Made by a program: the position numbers and the translations under genes
NCBI GenBank assembly: GCA_027391075.1
Contig: DAHYHI010000126.1
Location: 5,913 to 69,912 of the forward strand
DNA length: 64,000 nucleotides
Direction of reading: 5' to 3'
Source: JAJZAM01 sp027391075
GTDB taxonomy: Bacteria; Actinomycetota; Acidimicrobiia; Acidimicrobiales; Palsa-688
Shown: positions 1-9,081 of the stretch, one piece after another
How positions within the stretch are numbered: position 1 is the stretch's first letter
Layout: the number at the start of each line of letters is the position of its first letter
Notes under the pieces: generated by a model
Seen by the model: only the letters and a program-made list of their open reading frames with translations
Told to the model about the DNA's origin: nothing
The model's database searches: none

Positions 1-169
1 GCTCTATCTTCGACGCCGACGGGTTGTCGGCGTCGAAGAAGCCGCTGCCCTTCACGTCGTTGAAGGACCCTCTGACCTTCGTGACCATAGCGTGGCGGGC
101 CACGAAACCAACCCGCGAGTGAGTCGGGTCGAGGTTGTACTTTCCGGTGAGCTCGGAGGCTTCAGGCAT
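1..169 (-). CDS. YceI-family protein, N-terminal part (runs off the window)
   Basis: Only the first 56 codons are inside the window; the rest lies left of base 1. The protein begins MPEASELTGKYNLDPTHSR, followed by a VGFVARHAMVTKVRG segment. The D-x-x-H-S-x-V-x-F pattern near the start is the typical opening of YceI-like lipocalin-fold proteins, which bind isoprenoid-type lipids. The ATG has a GGAGAAACCCAAC leader, so a Shine-Dalgarno GGAG supports this start. An 18-bp palindrome lies about 124 bases upstream, which suggests transcriptional control. Family assignment is fairly sure from the N-terminus; the actual ligand is unknown. Confidence 0.75.
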   Translation of the reverse strand, partial: MPEASELTGKYNLDPTHSRVGFVARHAMVTKVRGSFNDVKGSGFFDADNPSASKIE

Positions 170-292
170 GTTGGGTTTCTCCTTGTAGTTTTTGGAACTG
201 CTCTTAGGTTCTGAGGATGCGAGGACTACGTCTCGGCCGTCTCCGCGTCAGTACGCGATCGGCGCCCAGAGCGTCAGCCCTTCGGAACAACC

Positions 293-310
293 TAGTTGCT
301 AGCGCAACTA
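293..310. promoter_or_regulatory. MarR-type palindromic operator candidate
   Basis: TAGTTGC and GCAACTA form perfect 7-base inverted arms around a TAGC centre. The form TAGTTGC-n4-GCAACTA resembles sites bound by MarR-family repressors. It lies in the divergent gap between the YceI gene and the SDR fusion gene at 370. No marR gene is visible in the window, so the regulator is inferred. Confidence 0.5.
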
Positions 311-369
311 TTCCCGTCCTCGGTCTATGGGTATTCCCGGTAGGGCCAAAAGTTGCTTAGGTTGAAGAC

Positions 370-1707
370 GTGGTCTACCAGCACACCGCTACGTTCGACG
401 CCCCGATAGACGAAGTCTTCGCCTGGCACGCCAGGCCCGGGGCCATCAGAAGGCTCGTACCACCGTGGCAGCCAGTGAAAGTCGCTAAGGAGGCCGGATC
501 GCTTCGAGACGGAACGGCTGTGCTCACCATGGTGGGCGGGCTGCCGTGGCGAGCTGAGCACCAACCTTCCGGCTACGTCGAAGGACGGCAGTTCACCGAC
601 GTCCTGACGACGCCGGTGCTGGCCCAGCTCGCAAGCTGGCGCCACGTACACCGCTTCGCGGAGGCACCCGGCGAGCGAACCGTGATAACGGACGAGGTTC
701 ATACGCGGGTACCCGACGGCTTCATCGCAGAGATGTTCGCCTATCGCACGAGGCAGCTGTCCGGCGACCTCGCTGCTCACCGGCGCTTCCCCTCCCCCTT
801 GGGGGACCGCCTGACAGTCGCCGTCACCGGCTCCTCGGGACTTGTCGGGTCGGCTCTGACCGCGCTGCTCAGCACCGGCGGACACCGGGTCATACGCCTG
901 GTCAGAAGCCACCCCTCCCAACAGGACCGCTTGTGGCGTCCCGAGGACCCGGCACCGGATCTGCTGGACGGGGTGGACGCAGTGGTGCACCTCGCCGGGG
1001 CTTCCATCGCCGGAAGGTTCAGTGCCGGCCACAAGAAGGCGGTCCGCGACAGCAGAGTCTCCCCTACCCGCCTACTCGCCGAGGTAGCAGCGCGACGTGG
1101 CGTGAAGGCCTTCGTGTCGGCGTCAGCTATAGGAATATACGGCTACGACCGCGGCGACGAAGAGCTCGTCGAAACCTCGGAGCGAGGCGAAGGCTTCCTG
1201 GCTGACGTCGTCGAAGAGTGGGAATCCTCAGCTGACATCGCCTCCGACGGAGGTGCCCGGGTGGTCAAAGTCCGCACCGGAATAGTCCAGTCGCCTGACG
1301 GTGGGGCGCTCGGCCTGCTGCGCCCACTCTTCGCCGCCGGGCTCGGAGGCCGCCTGGGCAACGGACGTCAGTGGACGGCGTGGGTGGGCCTCGACGACAT
1401 GGTCGACATCTACCTTCGCGGCATCGTCGATACCAGTCTTTCCGGCCCCGTCAACGCTGTAGCACCCCAGCCGTTACGCAACGCCGATTACACCCGGACG
1501 TTGGCCAAAGTTCTTCACCGCCCGGCTGTCATACCCGTCCCCGCATTCGGCCCACAGCTGTTGCTCGGCGCGGAGGGGGCACGAGAAGTGGCTGGAGCAA
1601 ACCAGAGGGTGCTACCAGAGAAACTCTCGGCCGTCGGCCACCCGTTTCGCTACCCTGACCTGGAAGCATGCCTAAGACACTGCCTCGGACGTTCAGGTAA
1701 AGATTGA
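370..1707 (+). CDS. SRPBCC domain fused to TIGR01777 SDR-type epimerase
   Basis: A 445-residue protein. Residues 1-145 look like an SRPBCC (START-like) ligand-binding domain. From about residue 148 an SDR39U1/YfcH-type (TIGR01777) Rossmann domain begins, with the nucleotide-binding motif TGSSGLVGS at 153-161 and the family hallmark HLAGASIAGRFS. This two-domain fusion is known in actinobacteria; the substrate is not known. The start is GTG with no Shine-Dalgarno, but TAGGTT stands at 358-363, exactly six bases before it, which fits a leaderless transcript. It is divergent from the YceI gene. Confidence 0.85.
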   Translation: MVYQHTATFDAPIDEVFAWHARPGAIRRLVPPWQPVKVAKEAGSLRDGTAVLTMVGGLPWRAEHQPSGYVEGRQFTDVLTTPVLAQLASWRHVHRFAEAPGERTVITDEVHTRVPDGFIAEMFAYRTRQLSGDLAAHRRFPSPLGDRLTVAVTGSSGLVGSALTALLSTGGHRVIRLVRSHPSQQDRLWRPEDPAPDLLDGVDAVVHLAGASIAGRFSAGHKKAVRDSRVSPTRLLAEVAARRGVKAFVSASAIGIYGYDRGDEELVETSERGEGFLADVVEEWESSADIASDGGARVVKVRTGIVQSPDGGALGLLRPLFAAGLGGRLGNGRQWTAWVGLDDMVDIYLRGIVDTSLSGPVNAVAPQPLRNADYTRTLAKVLHRPAVIPVPAFGPQLLLGAEGAREVAGANQRVLPEKLSAVGHPFRYPDLEACLRHCLGRSGKD

Positions 1708-1753
1708 CGGCGCTTCGGGGAGCTCCGTGCTGTGGCCGGCGACTGCGGCTTGC

Positions 1754-2530
1754 CTAGCTGACAGCCTCTGCGAGACGCTTTATCAACGCTCTGGCGTCGT
1801 ACTTGCGCTCGAAGGGTCCCCAGTACATCGAAGTTCTGGCGCCCCTGCGAAATCCAGCCGCGTCGCCGAGGATCCGGCGAAAGTGATGTGGAACAAGCCT
1901 GGCGGCGGCGTCGGCGGCTTCTGACTTCGAAACCACCTGACCGGTGAGCGAACCAACTGCGAGACGCGCCGCCTGCAGCACTAGTGGGGTCACCTCGGTG
2001 CGCATGACCATGGACTGGCTGGCCGCTCGGTCGGCCAGGCTGATCAGCTTCTCGGTGCACCAGGAGCGAAAATCCGCCTCGGAGTAGTACACCACCGGCC
2101 AGTCTGGGCCCAGAAGTGGCACTGCCTCGTCTCGTAAAAGCGCCCGCGTCAGGGGGGTGTCGAGATCGTCGGCTCCGCTTGCGGTGACCGTTGAGAGCTT
2201 CGAGCCCGACGTCGGGACAAGCCCGTCGGCGACCTCGCCCCAAGTTGTATACCACACAGCTGCGTCACGGTGCGCGTGACGGAGCATCTTCTGGGCACGC
2301 CGACAGCTTGCAGCGGACCCGGCGTCGACCGGCCCGTCGGCCACCACGACCAGATCGACGTTGGAGAAGCGTTCACTGAAGTCGTCCAAGGCGAGACCCC
2401 CGACCAGATAGACGGCGGCGACGCTACCCGTCAGAGCCTTCTGTACAGAGTCGACGTACCCCCGGAGCCGGCTGTCGAGAGCATCGGAGATCACGCCCCA
2501 GTATGTCGCGCCTGCTTCCCGAGGCGGCAA
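1754..2530 (-). CDS. AadA-like nucleotidyltransferase-fold protein with altered catalytic motif
   Basis: A 258-residue protein similar in layout to aminoglycoside adenylyltransferases: an N-terminal nucleotidyltransferase domain (VYLVGGLALDDF at about 40-51, then SNVDLVVVAD) followed by a helical C-terminal domain. The family motif is G-S then S-D-x-D. Here the serine is Gly45 and the first metal-binding aspartate is Asn57, with only Asp59 kept, so transferase activity is doubtful. The start is uncertain: a TTG at 2530 or a GTG at 2494 are both possible, and neither has a strong ribosome site. It should not be called a resistance gene. Confidence 0.65.
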   Translation of the reverse strand: MPPREAGATYWGVISDALDSRLRGYVDSVQKALTGSVAAVYLVGGLALDDFSERFSNVDLVVVADGPVDAGSAASCRRAQKMLRHAHRDAAVWYTTWGEVADGLVPTSGSKLSTVTASGADDLDTPLTRALLRDEAVPLLGPDWPVVYYSEADFRSWCTEKLISLADRAASQSMVMRTEVTPLVLQAARLAVGSLTGQVVSKSEAADAAARLVPHHFRRILGDAAGFRRGARTSMYWGPFERKYDARALIKRLAEAVS

Positions 2531-2633
2531 GCGAAGCGTCAGACAGCGAGCTAAGCCACACCCGGCGAGCGCTGCCAGCGCCCTCCCAGCTAGAGTATTA
2601 GTTGAACGTAAAACTTTCGGAGGGAGAAAGCCA

Positions 2634-3932
2634 GTGTCATGGGACTTCGAGACAGACGCCGAATATCAGGAGCTCCTCGACTGGGTCGATCAGTTCGTAG
2701 CGCACGAAGTGGAGCCACTCGACCTAGTGCTGGGAAACCCCTACGACAAGTCGGACAAACGGGCCAACGCCATCGTCCGACCGCTCCAACAAGCGGTCAG
2801 AGACAAGGGACTGTGGGCCTGCCACCTCGGCCCGGAGTTGGGAGGGAAAGGCTACGGGCAGGTCAAGCTTGCCCTCCTAAACGAGATCCTCGGCCGGAGC
2901 AGGTGGGCGCCGTCCGTGTTTGGATGCCAAGCGCCGGACTCGGGTAACGCTGAGATCCTCGCCCATTACGGCTCTCAATCCCAGAAGGACCGCTACCTCC
3001 AACCACTCTTGGACGGAGAGATCTCCTCGTGCTACTCGATGACCGAACCACACGCCGGAGCGGACCCGACGCTGTTTGTGACCCGGGCGCAGCGCGACGG
3101 CGACGAGTGGGTCATCAACGGCGAAAAGTGGTTCTCGTCAAACGCCCGGTTCTCGAGTTTCCTGATCGTCATGGCTGTCACCAACCCCGATGTCAGCGCC
3201 TACAACGGCATGTCTATGTTCATCGTTCCGGCTGATGCTCCAGGAGTGGAGCTCGTCCGCAACGTCGGTGTCGGCGGCGAAAGCGCCCACGAAGGGACGC
3301 ACGCCTACATGCGCTACCGGGACGTCCGGGTACCGGCCGATCACCTCCTCGGCGACGAAGGCGGGGCTTTCGTTATAGCCCAGACGAGGTTGGGAGGCGG
3401 ACGAATCCACCACGCCATGCGGACGATCGCTCAGGTCAAGAAGGCTTTCGACATGATGTGCGAGCGGGCCGTTTCACGCACCACTCGCTACGGTCCTCTT
3501 GCCTCGCTGCAGATGACACAGGAACGTATCGCCGACAGCTGGATCGAAATAGAGCAGTTCCGTCTGCTGGTCCTTCGCACAGCCTGGTTGATCGACAAGC
3601 ACCATGACTACAAGCGGGTCCGCAAGGACATCGCAGCGGTGAAGGTGGCGATGCCCAAGGTGTTCCACGACGTGGCTCAAAGAGCGATGCACCTCCACGG
3701 TGCGCTGGGAGTCTCCAGCGAGATGCCTTTCGCTGCGATGCTCACGTCTGCCGAGGCGCTGGCGATAGCCGACGGGCCCACGGAAGTGCACAAGATCACG
3801 CTGGCTAACCAGCTAATGAAAGACTACAAGCCCGCCCAAGGACTGTGGCCTTCAGGGCATTTGCCAACCCGCAGAGAACAGGCGCTAGAGCGTTACGCCG
3901 ACCTCCTCGAACACGAGGTAGCTCAGCTTTAG
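2634..3932 (+). CDS. acyl-CoA dehydrogenase family protein (ACAD10/11-like)
   Basis: A 432-residue flavoprotein of the acyl-CoA dehydrogenase family, expected to oxidise an acyl-CoA at the alpha-beta position with FAD. The family signature SMTEPHAGADPT is at about residues 135-146. The C-terminal region has LHGALGVSSE and ADGPTEVHK, the latter close to the ADGPxEVH form of the ACAD10/11 branch rather than the YEGT form of short-chain enzymes. The GTG start has a strong GGAGGGAG ribosome site eight bases upstream. The gene ends six bases before the convergent UPF0182 gene. Substrate chain length cannot be judged. Confidence 0.9.
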   Translation: MSWDFETDAEYQELLDWVDQFVAHEVEPLDLVLGNPYDKSDKRANAIVRPLQQAVRDKGLWACHLGPELGGKGYGQVKLALLNEILGRSRWAPSVFGCQAPDSGNAEILAHYGSQSQKDRYLQPLLDGEISSCYSMTEPHAGADPTLFVTRAQRDGDEWVINGEKWFSSNARFSSFLIVMAVTNPDVSAYNGMSMFIVPADAPGVELVRNVGVGGESAHEGTHAYMRYRDVRVPADHLLGDEGGAFVIAQTRLGGGRIHHAMRTIAQVKKAFDMMCERAVSRTTRYGPLASLQMTQERIADSWIEIEQFRLLVLRTAWLIDKHHDYKRVRKDIAAVKVAMPKVFHDVAQRAMHLHGALGVSSEMPFAAMLTSAEALAIADGPTEVHKITLANQLMKDYKPAQGLWPSGHLPTRREQALERYADLLEHEVAQL

Positions 3933-3938
3933 ACGCTC

Positions 3939-6900
3939 TCAACCACCCGGCTTCGTCGTCGACGTAGAAGCCGACGCTGTAGTAGACGGGCTCGCCGGCG
4001 CGGTAGTCGTCGAGGTGGGCGACGACCCTGCCGCACTCGCTGGCAGCTGATTGGCCTGCTGGATTGCTAGCTTCGCCGCGTTGACGTCGGACTGGTACAG
4101 GCCGAGGTTTCCTGCTTGGAGAGCAGCTTGAGCGTTGTCGAGGTCGGAGTTGGCCTGGGCCAGCAGTGACGAAAGGCTGCTGCCGGGCGCCGGAGCAGGC
4201 ACAGTCGTCGCGGCACCCGGAACCGTGGTAGCAGTCGACGACCCTGACGGCGTGGTCGACGTCGACGGCGGAATAATGGTCGGGTTCTGGGCAGCGGCGG
4301 TGTTGCAGTAGTTGCTGAAAGGCTGGCTGCCGTCAGGATTAGAAATCTGACACAGTGCGGCGTCGACAGACGCATTCGAGCTGTGGTAAGCGGTGTTGTC
4401 GTAGACGACGACGACGTCGTCCAGCGTAGGGATGTGAGCCTGTGTGGACTCCACGAAGATCGGTTCGATGTAGAGCAGCGTGTTGTCTATCGGAACGATG
4501 TCGACCTCACCGAGCTCCACCTCAGAACCGTTCTGGTTGTACAAGGTGAGCTCCCGCGATATCGCAGCGTTGGACTTGATGGCGTTCGCTATAAGTCCCG
4601 GGCCGTCGATCGTCTCACCAGCGGGAAGCTGGTACAAGGTGAGCTGCCCGTATGTTCCAGGGTCGGACGATCCCATTATGAAGGCGGTCAGGTTCTGCGT
4701 GGAACCCGACGCGGAGATCGGAACGAACGGCGTTAGGAGCGAAAAGTTGACGCCCGTCTGCTTGGTGTCAGGCAGTGGCGCCTCGACATACTGAGGTTGC
4801 AGGCGTGCGATCGTCGTGGTGATCTGGCCGTTAGCGCCGATGATCGTCTGGCCCACAGGAGTCGAGTTGAGCGGGCCGCTCCCAGGGTCCGGAGACACAG
4901 CCCACGCTTGAGCCTGGCTGTAGAACGCGGCCGCGTTGGTCAGATGATACGTGCCGTACATGTTCGTCTGAACCTGGAAGAGGTTCTCCGGATAACGCCA
5001 GTGGGCGGTTATCCCGGGCACGAGCTGGTCAGCCTTCGAAACATTGGTGAAGAGGCCGGGGAAGATCCTCTCGTAGACCTTGAGAATCGGGTCTCCTGTT
5101 CCCATGTCGAAGAAGTACATCTGCCCGTTGTACGCGTTCACGACTACCTTCACCGAGTTGCGCACGTAGTTGAAATTGGTCTGAAGACCGCTGTTGAGCG
5201 GAAGGCCGTCGAGGTTCGCCTCTTGGGAGTACGGGTAGTTGTTGGTAGTCGTGTACGCGTTCAACACCCAGTACGTGCTGCCGCCGAGGACGACAGCATA
5301 GGGATTGGACCCGAACTGGAGGAACGGGGCCACCTTCTCGGCGCGCTGCACGACGTTGCGGTAGTAGAGAACTTTCGAGGCGGAGCTGATCTGACCGGAC
5401 AAGATGAAGTTCGCGTCACCGAAGCGTAAAGCGAACGCAGCCCGACGGACGATGCTCCCAGCGTCGACACCGCCCGAGCCGGAATAGTGGTTTGTCACCT
5501 GGGCGCCGGTCGTGCTCTCGTAGTCGAGCTCGGGCGTGCTGGTGTTGGCGATCACGTAACCGCCGTCGTTGGGGCTGTCGTCGAAGTAAACCTGCGAGCC
5601 TTTCTCGGTCAGCTGCAGGGTCGGGTCCGAAGCCGTGGCCGGTAGGCCCGACAGCACGAAGTTCGGGTTGCCAGAAGCCGTCACCCCCGCCTGTCCTACG
5701 GGAACAGCCACGTCCCCGTAGCCGTGGGTGTACTCCAGATGCTGGTTCACGAACCCGGAAGGCACCTGGTTGTTCAGCTCACGCACCGAGGTGATCGTGG
5801 CGGTCTCCTGTTGGGATCCGTTCACGTTCAGCGCGTAACGGTCCAGGTAGAGAGCGTTGAAGGAGTAGTAAGAACGCAGTCCCTGAAGCTTGTCTATGGT
5901 GTTGACGAGGTTGACCGAAGGGTCGAGCAGTCGGGTGTTGGCTATCGTCTGGCGGTTTACCTGCGCCTGCGGTGAGCTTCCCTGGATTTCGGAGGTAGTC
6001 ACCGTCGGGCTGTAGGCGTAGCCGCCGACCACGTTGACGTTGTTGATACCGTAGGCGGTGCGTGTCGCGTCGATGTTGCGCTGGATGTAGATCGACTCTT
6101 TGGTCAACTCCGACGGGTTGACGATCAGAGACTGGTAGACCGCCGGGTAGACCGTTCCGGCCAACAGTGACACGAGCGCCCACAGGGCGACTCCGACGGT
6201 CGGGAGGACCCACCCTCGCTGGCGTATGTTCGCCAGCAGTAGCAGCGCAGCGATGACGGCGATGATCATCAGTAGGAACTTCGCTGGGGCCGAGGCGTGC
6301 ACGCTCGTGGCGGTAGCACCGTTGACGATGTGTGATCGTGAAAGCACCAGCGAAAGGCGGTTGTAGTAGTAGGCGACTGCTTTGATGAGCGCTAGGACGC
6401 CGAGAAGCACCGAAAGGTGGGCTTTCACGGCAGGCTTCACCCGCTCGTAGCGCGCCTGGAGAACGATCCCGCCATTTAGGTAGTAGGACACGGCCGTCAG
6501 GATGATCAGCACGACCGTCGCGTCGAAAGCCCATCCGATCAGAAAGTTAATGAAGGGCAATTCGAAGACGTAAAAGGACACGTCTTTGTGGAATTGTGGA
6601 TCGACCACCCCAAAACTGACCTGGTAGCGGAACATGTCCCAGTTCTTCCACTGCCGATCCGCGCCGACACCTCCCAAGACGGCGAAGGCGACTGCGGCTA
6701 AGACGCGCAACCGGCCGGCTCGGGAAGCAGAAAAGTTGCGGTACCTCGCAACTAGTTCAGTCACCGGCCCCATTTCGTCGGGACGCGGCGCCAGGCGACC
6801 GGCGACAGTCAAGCTCGCAAGGATGAGCACGAAGAAGATAGCGATGAACACCACCGACAGGACGATCTCGGTAGCGATTATCGTCCGGAACACCGACGAG

Positions 6901-7061
6901 AAGTTGACCGAGTCAAACCACAAGTAGTCGGTCCACAGTATCGCCAGACCCCGCAAAGACAGCACTGCGACGATGACCAACACCGCCGCTACGACCAGTG
7001 CTATGCGCACACGTCGAGAAGCGCGCGGGATCCTACGGCTGAAGTCTTGTGGGGTACGCAT
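3939..7061 (-). CDS. UPF0182 family membrane protein
   Basis: A 1040-residue protein of the UPF0182/COG1615 family, common in actinobacteria and of unknown function. The first 330 or so residues hold about seven membrane segments; an early loop contains the family-typical LWTDYLWFDSVNF. The large remainder is predicted extracytoplasmic, with many Tyr/Asn-rich stretches, and ends in a long Ser/Thr/Pro/Ala tail of about 90 residues that looks disordered. The gene lies 22 bases downstream of the DivIVA-domain gene, so co-transcription is likely. Confidence 0.9.
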   Translation of the reverse strand: MRTPQDFSRRIPRASRRVRIALVVAAVLVIVAVLSLRGLAILWTDYLWFDSVNFSSVFRTIIATEIVLSVVFIAIFFVLILASLTVAGRLAPRPDEMGPVTELVARYRNFSASRAGRLRVLAAVAFAVLGGVGADRQWKNWDMFRYQVSFGVVDPQFHKDVSFYVFELPFINFLIGWAFDATVVLIILTAVSYYLNGGIVLQARYERVKPAVKAHLSVLLGVLALIKAVAYYYNRLSLVLSRSHIVNGATATSVHASAPAKFLLMIIAVIAALLLLANIRQRGWVLPTVGVALWALVSLLAGTVYPAVYQSLIVNPSELTKESIYIQRNIDATRTAYGINNVNVVGGYAYSPTVTTSEIQGSSPQAQVNRQTIANTRLLDPSVNLVNTIDKLQGLRSYYSFNALYLDRYALNVNGSQQETATITSVRELNNQVPSGFVNQHLEYTHGYGDVAVPVGQAGVTASGNPNFVLSGLPATASDPTLQLTEKGSQVYFDDSPNDGGYVIANTSTPELDYESTTGAQVTNHYSGSGGVDAGSIVRRAAFALRFGDANFILSGQISSASKVLYYRNVVQRAEKVAPFLQFGSNPYAVVLGGSTYWVLNAYTTTNNYPYSQEANLDGLPLNSGLQTNFNYVRNSVKVVVNAYNGQMYFFDMGTGDPILKVYERIFPGLFTNVSKADQLVPGITAHWRYPENLFQVQTNMYGTYHLTNAAAFYSQAQAWAVSPDPGSGPLNSTPVGQTIIGANGQITTTIARLQPQYVEAPLPDTKQTGVNFSLLTPFVPISASGSTQNLTAFIMGSSDPGTYGQLTLYQLPAGETIDGPGLIANAIKSNAAISRELTLYNQNGSEVELGEVDIVPIDNTLLYIEPIFVESTQAHIPTLDDVVVVYDNTAYHSSNASVDAALCQISNPDGSQPFSNYCNTAAAQNPTIIPPSTSTTPSGSSTATTVPGAATTVPAPAPGSSLSSLLAQANSDLDNAQAALQAGNLGLYQSDVNAAKLAIQQANQLPASAAGSSPTSTTTAPASPSTTASASTSTTKPGG

Positions 7062-7083
7062 CGGCGACGCCGAGCCTACAGGC

Positions 7084-9033
7084 TCATACCGCCCGTGATG
7101 CGGCGACCACCACAGGAACCAGCATGCAGCGGCAGCCTACGTGGGCGGGAGGATGCAGCTGACCGGTCGGGAACTCCTCCGGCTTGGATAGGACTCCCGC
7201 CAGAGCGTCGTCGTCACAGTCTGGACATGCGCCATCCAAGTCGTCCACCAACCAGCGCAATCCCTCGCCGGGTGGGGTCAAGGTCCAGGTACCCCGGGCA
7301 AAGGCCGCGCAAAGGGCATCTCCCACCAGCCGTTCGATGCGCTGAGATTTCCACTCCCGGTACGCCGAGCCGATAGCTTCGACGAGGCCGTCACGTTCGT
7401 CGGGGTTTCCTTCTCCGCCCAGAACCGACTCCGCCTCGATCACCTGCTCGAGGCGTCTTCGCAGCGCTCGGACGAGACTTGCAGCGCACGCGTCAGCGAG
7501 GTCTTCGACGTCCACGAGGGCAGAGCCAGCCTGGCCGTCGGGTTCGGGCAGTCCGAAGCTTTGCGACGCGAACGCAGCGCCCCTGCTACCTGCTTCGACC
7601 AAAGCTGGGTCGACCATCGCCCGGTACCGCCTCAGCTGAGCCTGCTCCCGCCCCAAGAGTCGCTCTACGCTCAGGTTCCCGCTGAGGATCCGTAGCTTGT
7701 CGAGCAGGTCATTCTGCTCGTCTTGAAGCGACCGCTTGAGAGCACGCGTCAGCTGCTGCTCCAACTCCCCTATCGCCGACTCTCGCCGCTCCAGCAGCCC
7801 CTCTTCCTCGTCGGTCAGCCCTCCTTCGATGTCTGTGGACTCGGCTACAGCTACGGTGGCGTCGTCGACGGAAACCTGATGGGAGGCGTCGACAGGCCCG
7901 CCTTGATCGTCGCCGGGTGCCGCTGACGGTATACGAAGGTCTACTGCGGCTTGTGTGCCTTGTCGGTCATCGTCACTGTCTTGCCTGTTGGCTCTTATCC
8001 GGGCGAAAAGCTCGTCCACCGCGCTAAGCGGACGTTCCGATCCCCCCGCTTCTAAGGCCTCCGGCTCGGTCGAGTCCGCAGGGACGTCGACGTCCCCTCG
8101 ACCGTGGACAACTCCCCCGTCGTCGACAACTCCGCCGTCTATGTTCCCGGATACCCCGTCACTAGGATCGGGTTCGACCGTGGAATCGTCAGCTTCGAGC
8201 TCTCTGCGGTCATCGCCGAGCACCTCCGAAGAAGAGCGCATCCGACGTCCAACCGCGTCTGCCGCCGCCCGGGCCTCCGAGTCGGCCCTTGCGAGCTCGG
8301 ACTGAACTTCGTCTAGAGTCCGGCGCACCAACGCATAGCTCTCGATCAGCCGCTCCCGGCCGGCACGGAGTTGCTCTATCTGGACTGAGGCGACTCGGCG
8401 GCGGCGGGCGAGATCGTCGAGGATCCGGTCACGAGTCGCATTGGCCGCCTCGACGGTCATCTCGCTATCTTGCTGAGCCTTGGCGGCTAGCGCAGCCGCC
8501 TCGGCCCGAGCGTTATCTATCGAGGCTGCTGCTTGGGCTTCGGCGTCTGCGATCAACCTGGCGGCGGCCTGCTGGGAGTCGATCGTCTCCTGTTCTGCAA
8601 GCGCTTTGGCCTCAGCGAGCATACGCTCCGCATCCTGACCGGCTTTGGCGATCAGGCTGTCAGCCTCGGCTTTCGCCTGCGCAGCGAGTCGCTCCGATTC
8701 CGCTTGCGCGGCAGCCAAACGCTCCTGGGCGTCAGCTGCGGCTTTAGCCCGAAGGTCGCTAGCCGCTGCCCGCGCGCTTCGCAGCACGCTGGCCGTCTCG
8801 TCTCCCACGGCGTCGATGAGAGCTTCCTCGTCTAGCACAGGCGGGCGTGCGGCCCGCTCCTCGGCAGAGCGCCAAGCCGACTCGAGGTGCTCGGCCCTTT
8901 CGCGCCAGGCCTTTACGTCAGCGGCGACTCGGGCCAGGAAGGCCCGTACTTCTCCGGGATCCAAGCCTCGAAAAGCAGACGTGAAGGACTGGGCCTGGAT
9001 CAACTCGGGCGTCAAAGAAGGATCAGGTCCCAT
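7084..9033 (-). CDS. DivIVA-domain coiled-coil protein with MuF-like C-terminal domain
   Basis: A 649-residue protein. Residues 1-50 form a DivIVA-type domain (TPELIQAQSF, then RGLDPGEVRAFL), which in the family binds curved membrane at poles and septa. About residues 50-260 are an Ala/Glu-rich coiled coil, followed by an acidic linker, a second helical region, and a C-terminal domain ending with C603-x2-C606, then PPAH631-x2-C634-R-C636. That Cys/His arrangement with W and FPTG nearby is the hallmark of the phage Mu F (MuF) head-morphogenesis domain. No phage genes lie near. TAATCT eight bases before the ATG suggests a leaderless start. A cell-pole or division role is inferred from the DivIVA part; the tail's role is unknown. 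Confidence 0.75.
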   Translation of the reverse strand: MGPDPSLTPELIQAQSFTSAFRGLDPGEVRAFLARVAADVKAWRERAEHLESAWRSAEERAARPPVLDEEALIDAVGDETASVLRSARAAASDLRAKAAADAQERLAAAQAESERLAAQAKAEADSLIAKAGQDAERMLAEAKALAEQETIDSQQAAARLIADAEAQAAASIDNARAEAAALAAKAQQDSEMTVEAANATRDRILDDLARRRRVASVQIEQLRAGRERLIESYALVRRTLDEVQSELARADSEARAAADAVGRRMRSSSEVLGDDRRELEADDSTVEPDPSDGVSGNIDGGVVDDGGVVHGRGDVDVPADSTEPEALEAGGSERPLSAVDELFARIRANRQDSDDDRQGTQAAVDLRIPSAAPGDDQGGPVDASHQVSVDDATVAVAESTDIEGGLTDEEEGLLERRESAIGELEQQLTRALKRSLQDEQNDLLDKLRILSGNLSVERLLGREQAQLRRYRAMVDPALVEAGSRGAAFASQSFGLPEPDGQAGSALVDVEDLADACAASLVRALRRRLEQVIEAESVLGGEGNPDERDGLVEAIGSAYREWKSQRIERLVGDALCAAFARGTWTLTPPGEGLRWLVDDLDGACPDCDDDALAGVLSKPEEFPTGQLHPPAHVGCRCMLVPVVVAASRAV

Positions 9034-9081
9034 GCGTGTAGAGATTACGACCCGCTACCGCCCGGGTGGGCGATGGTCGCA

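Noticed and set aside
1754..2530. An aminoglycoside resistance gene
   Set aside because: Catalytic motif residues are changed and there is no sign of transfer.
7084..9033. A prophage because of the MuF-like tail
   Set aside because: No capsid, terminase, portal or integrase gene is near; the domain is fused to DivIVA.
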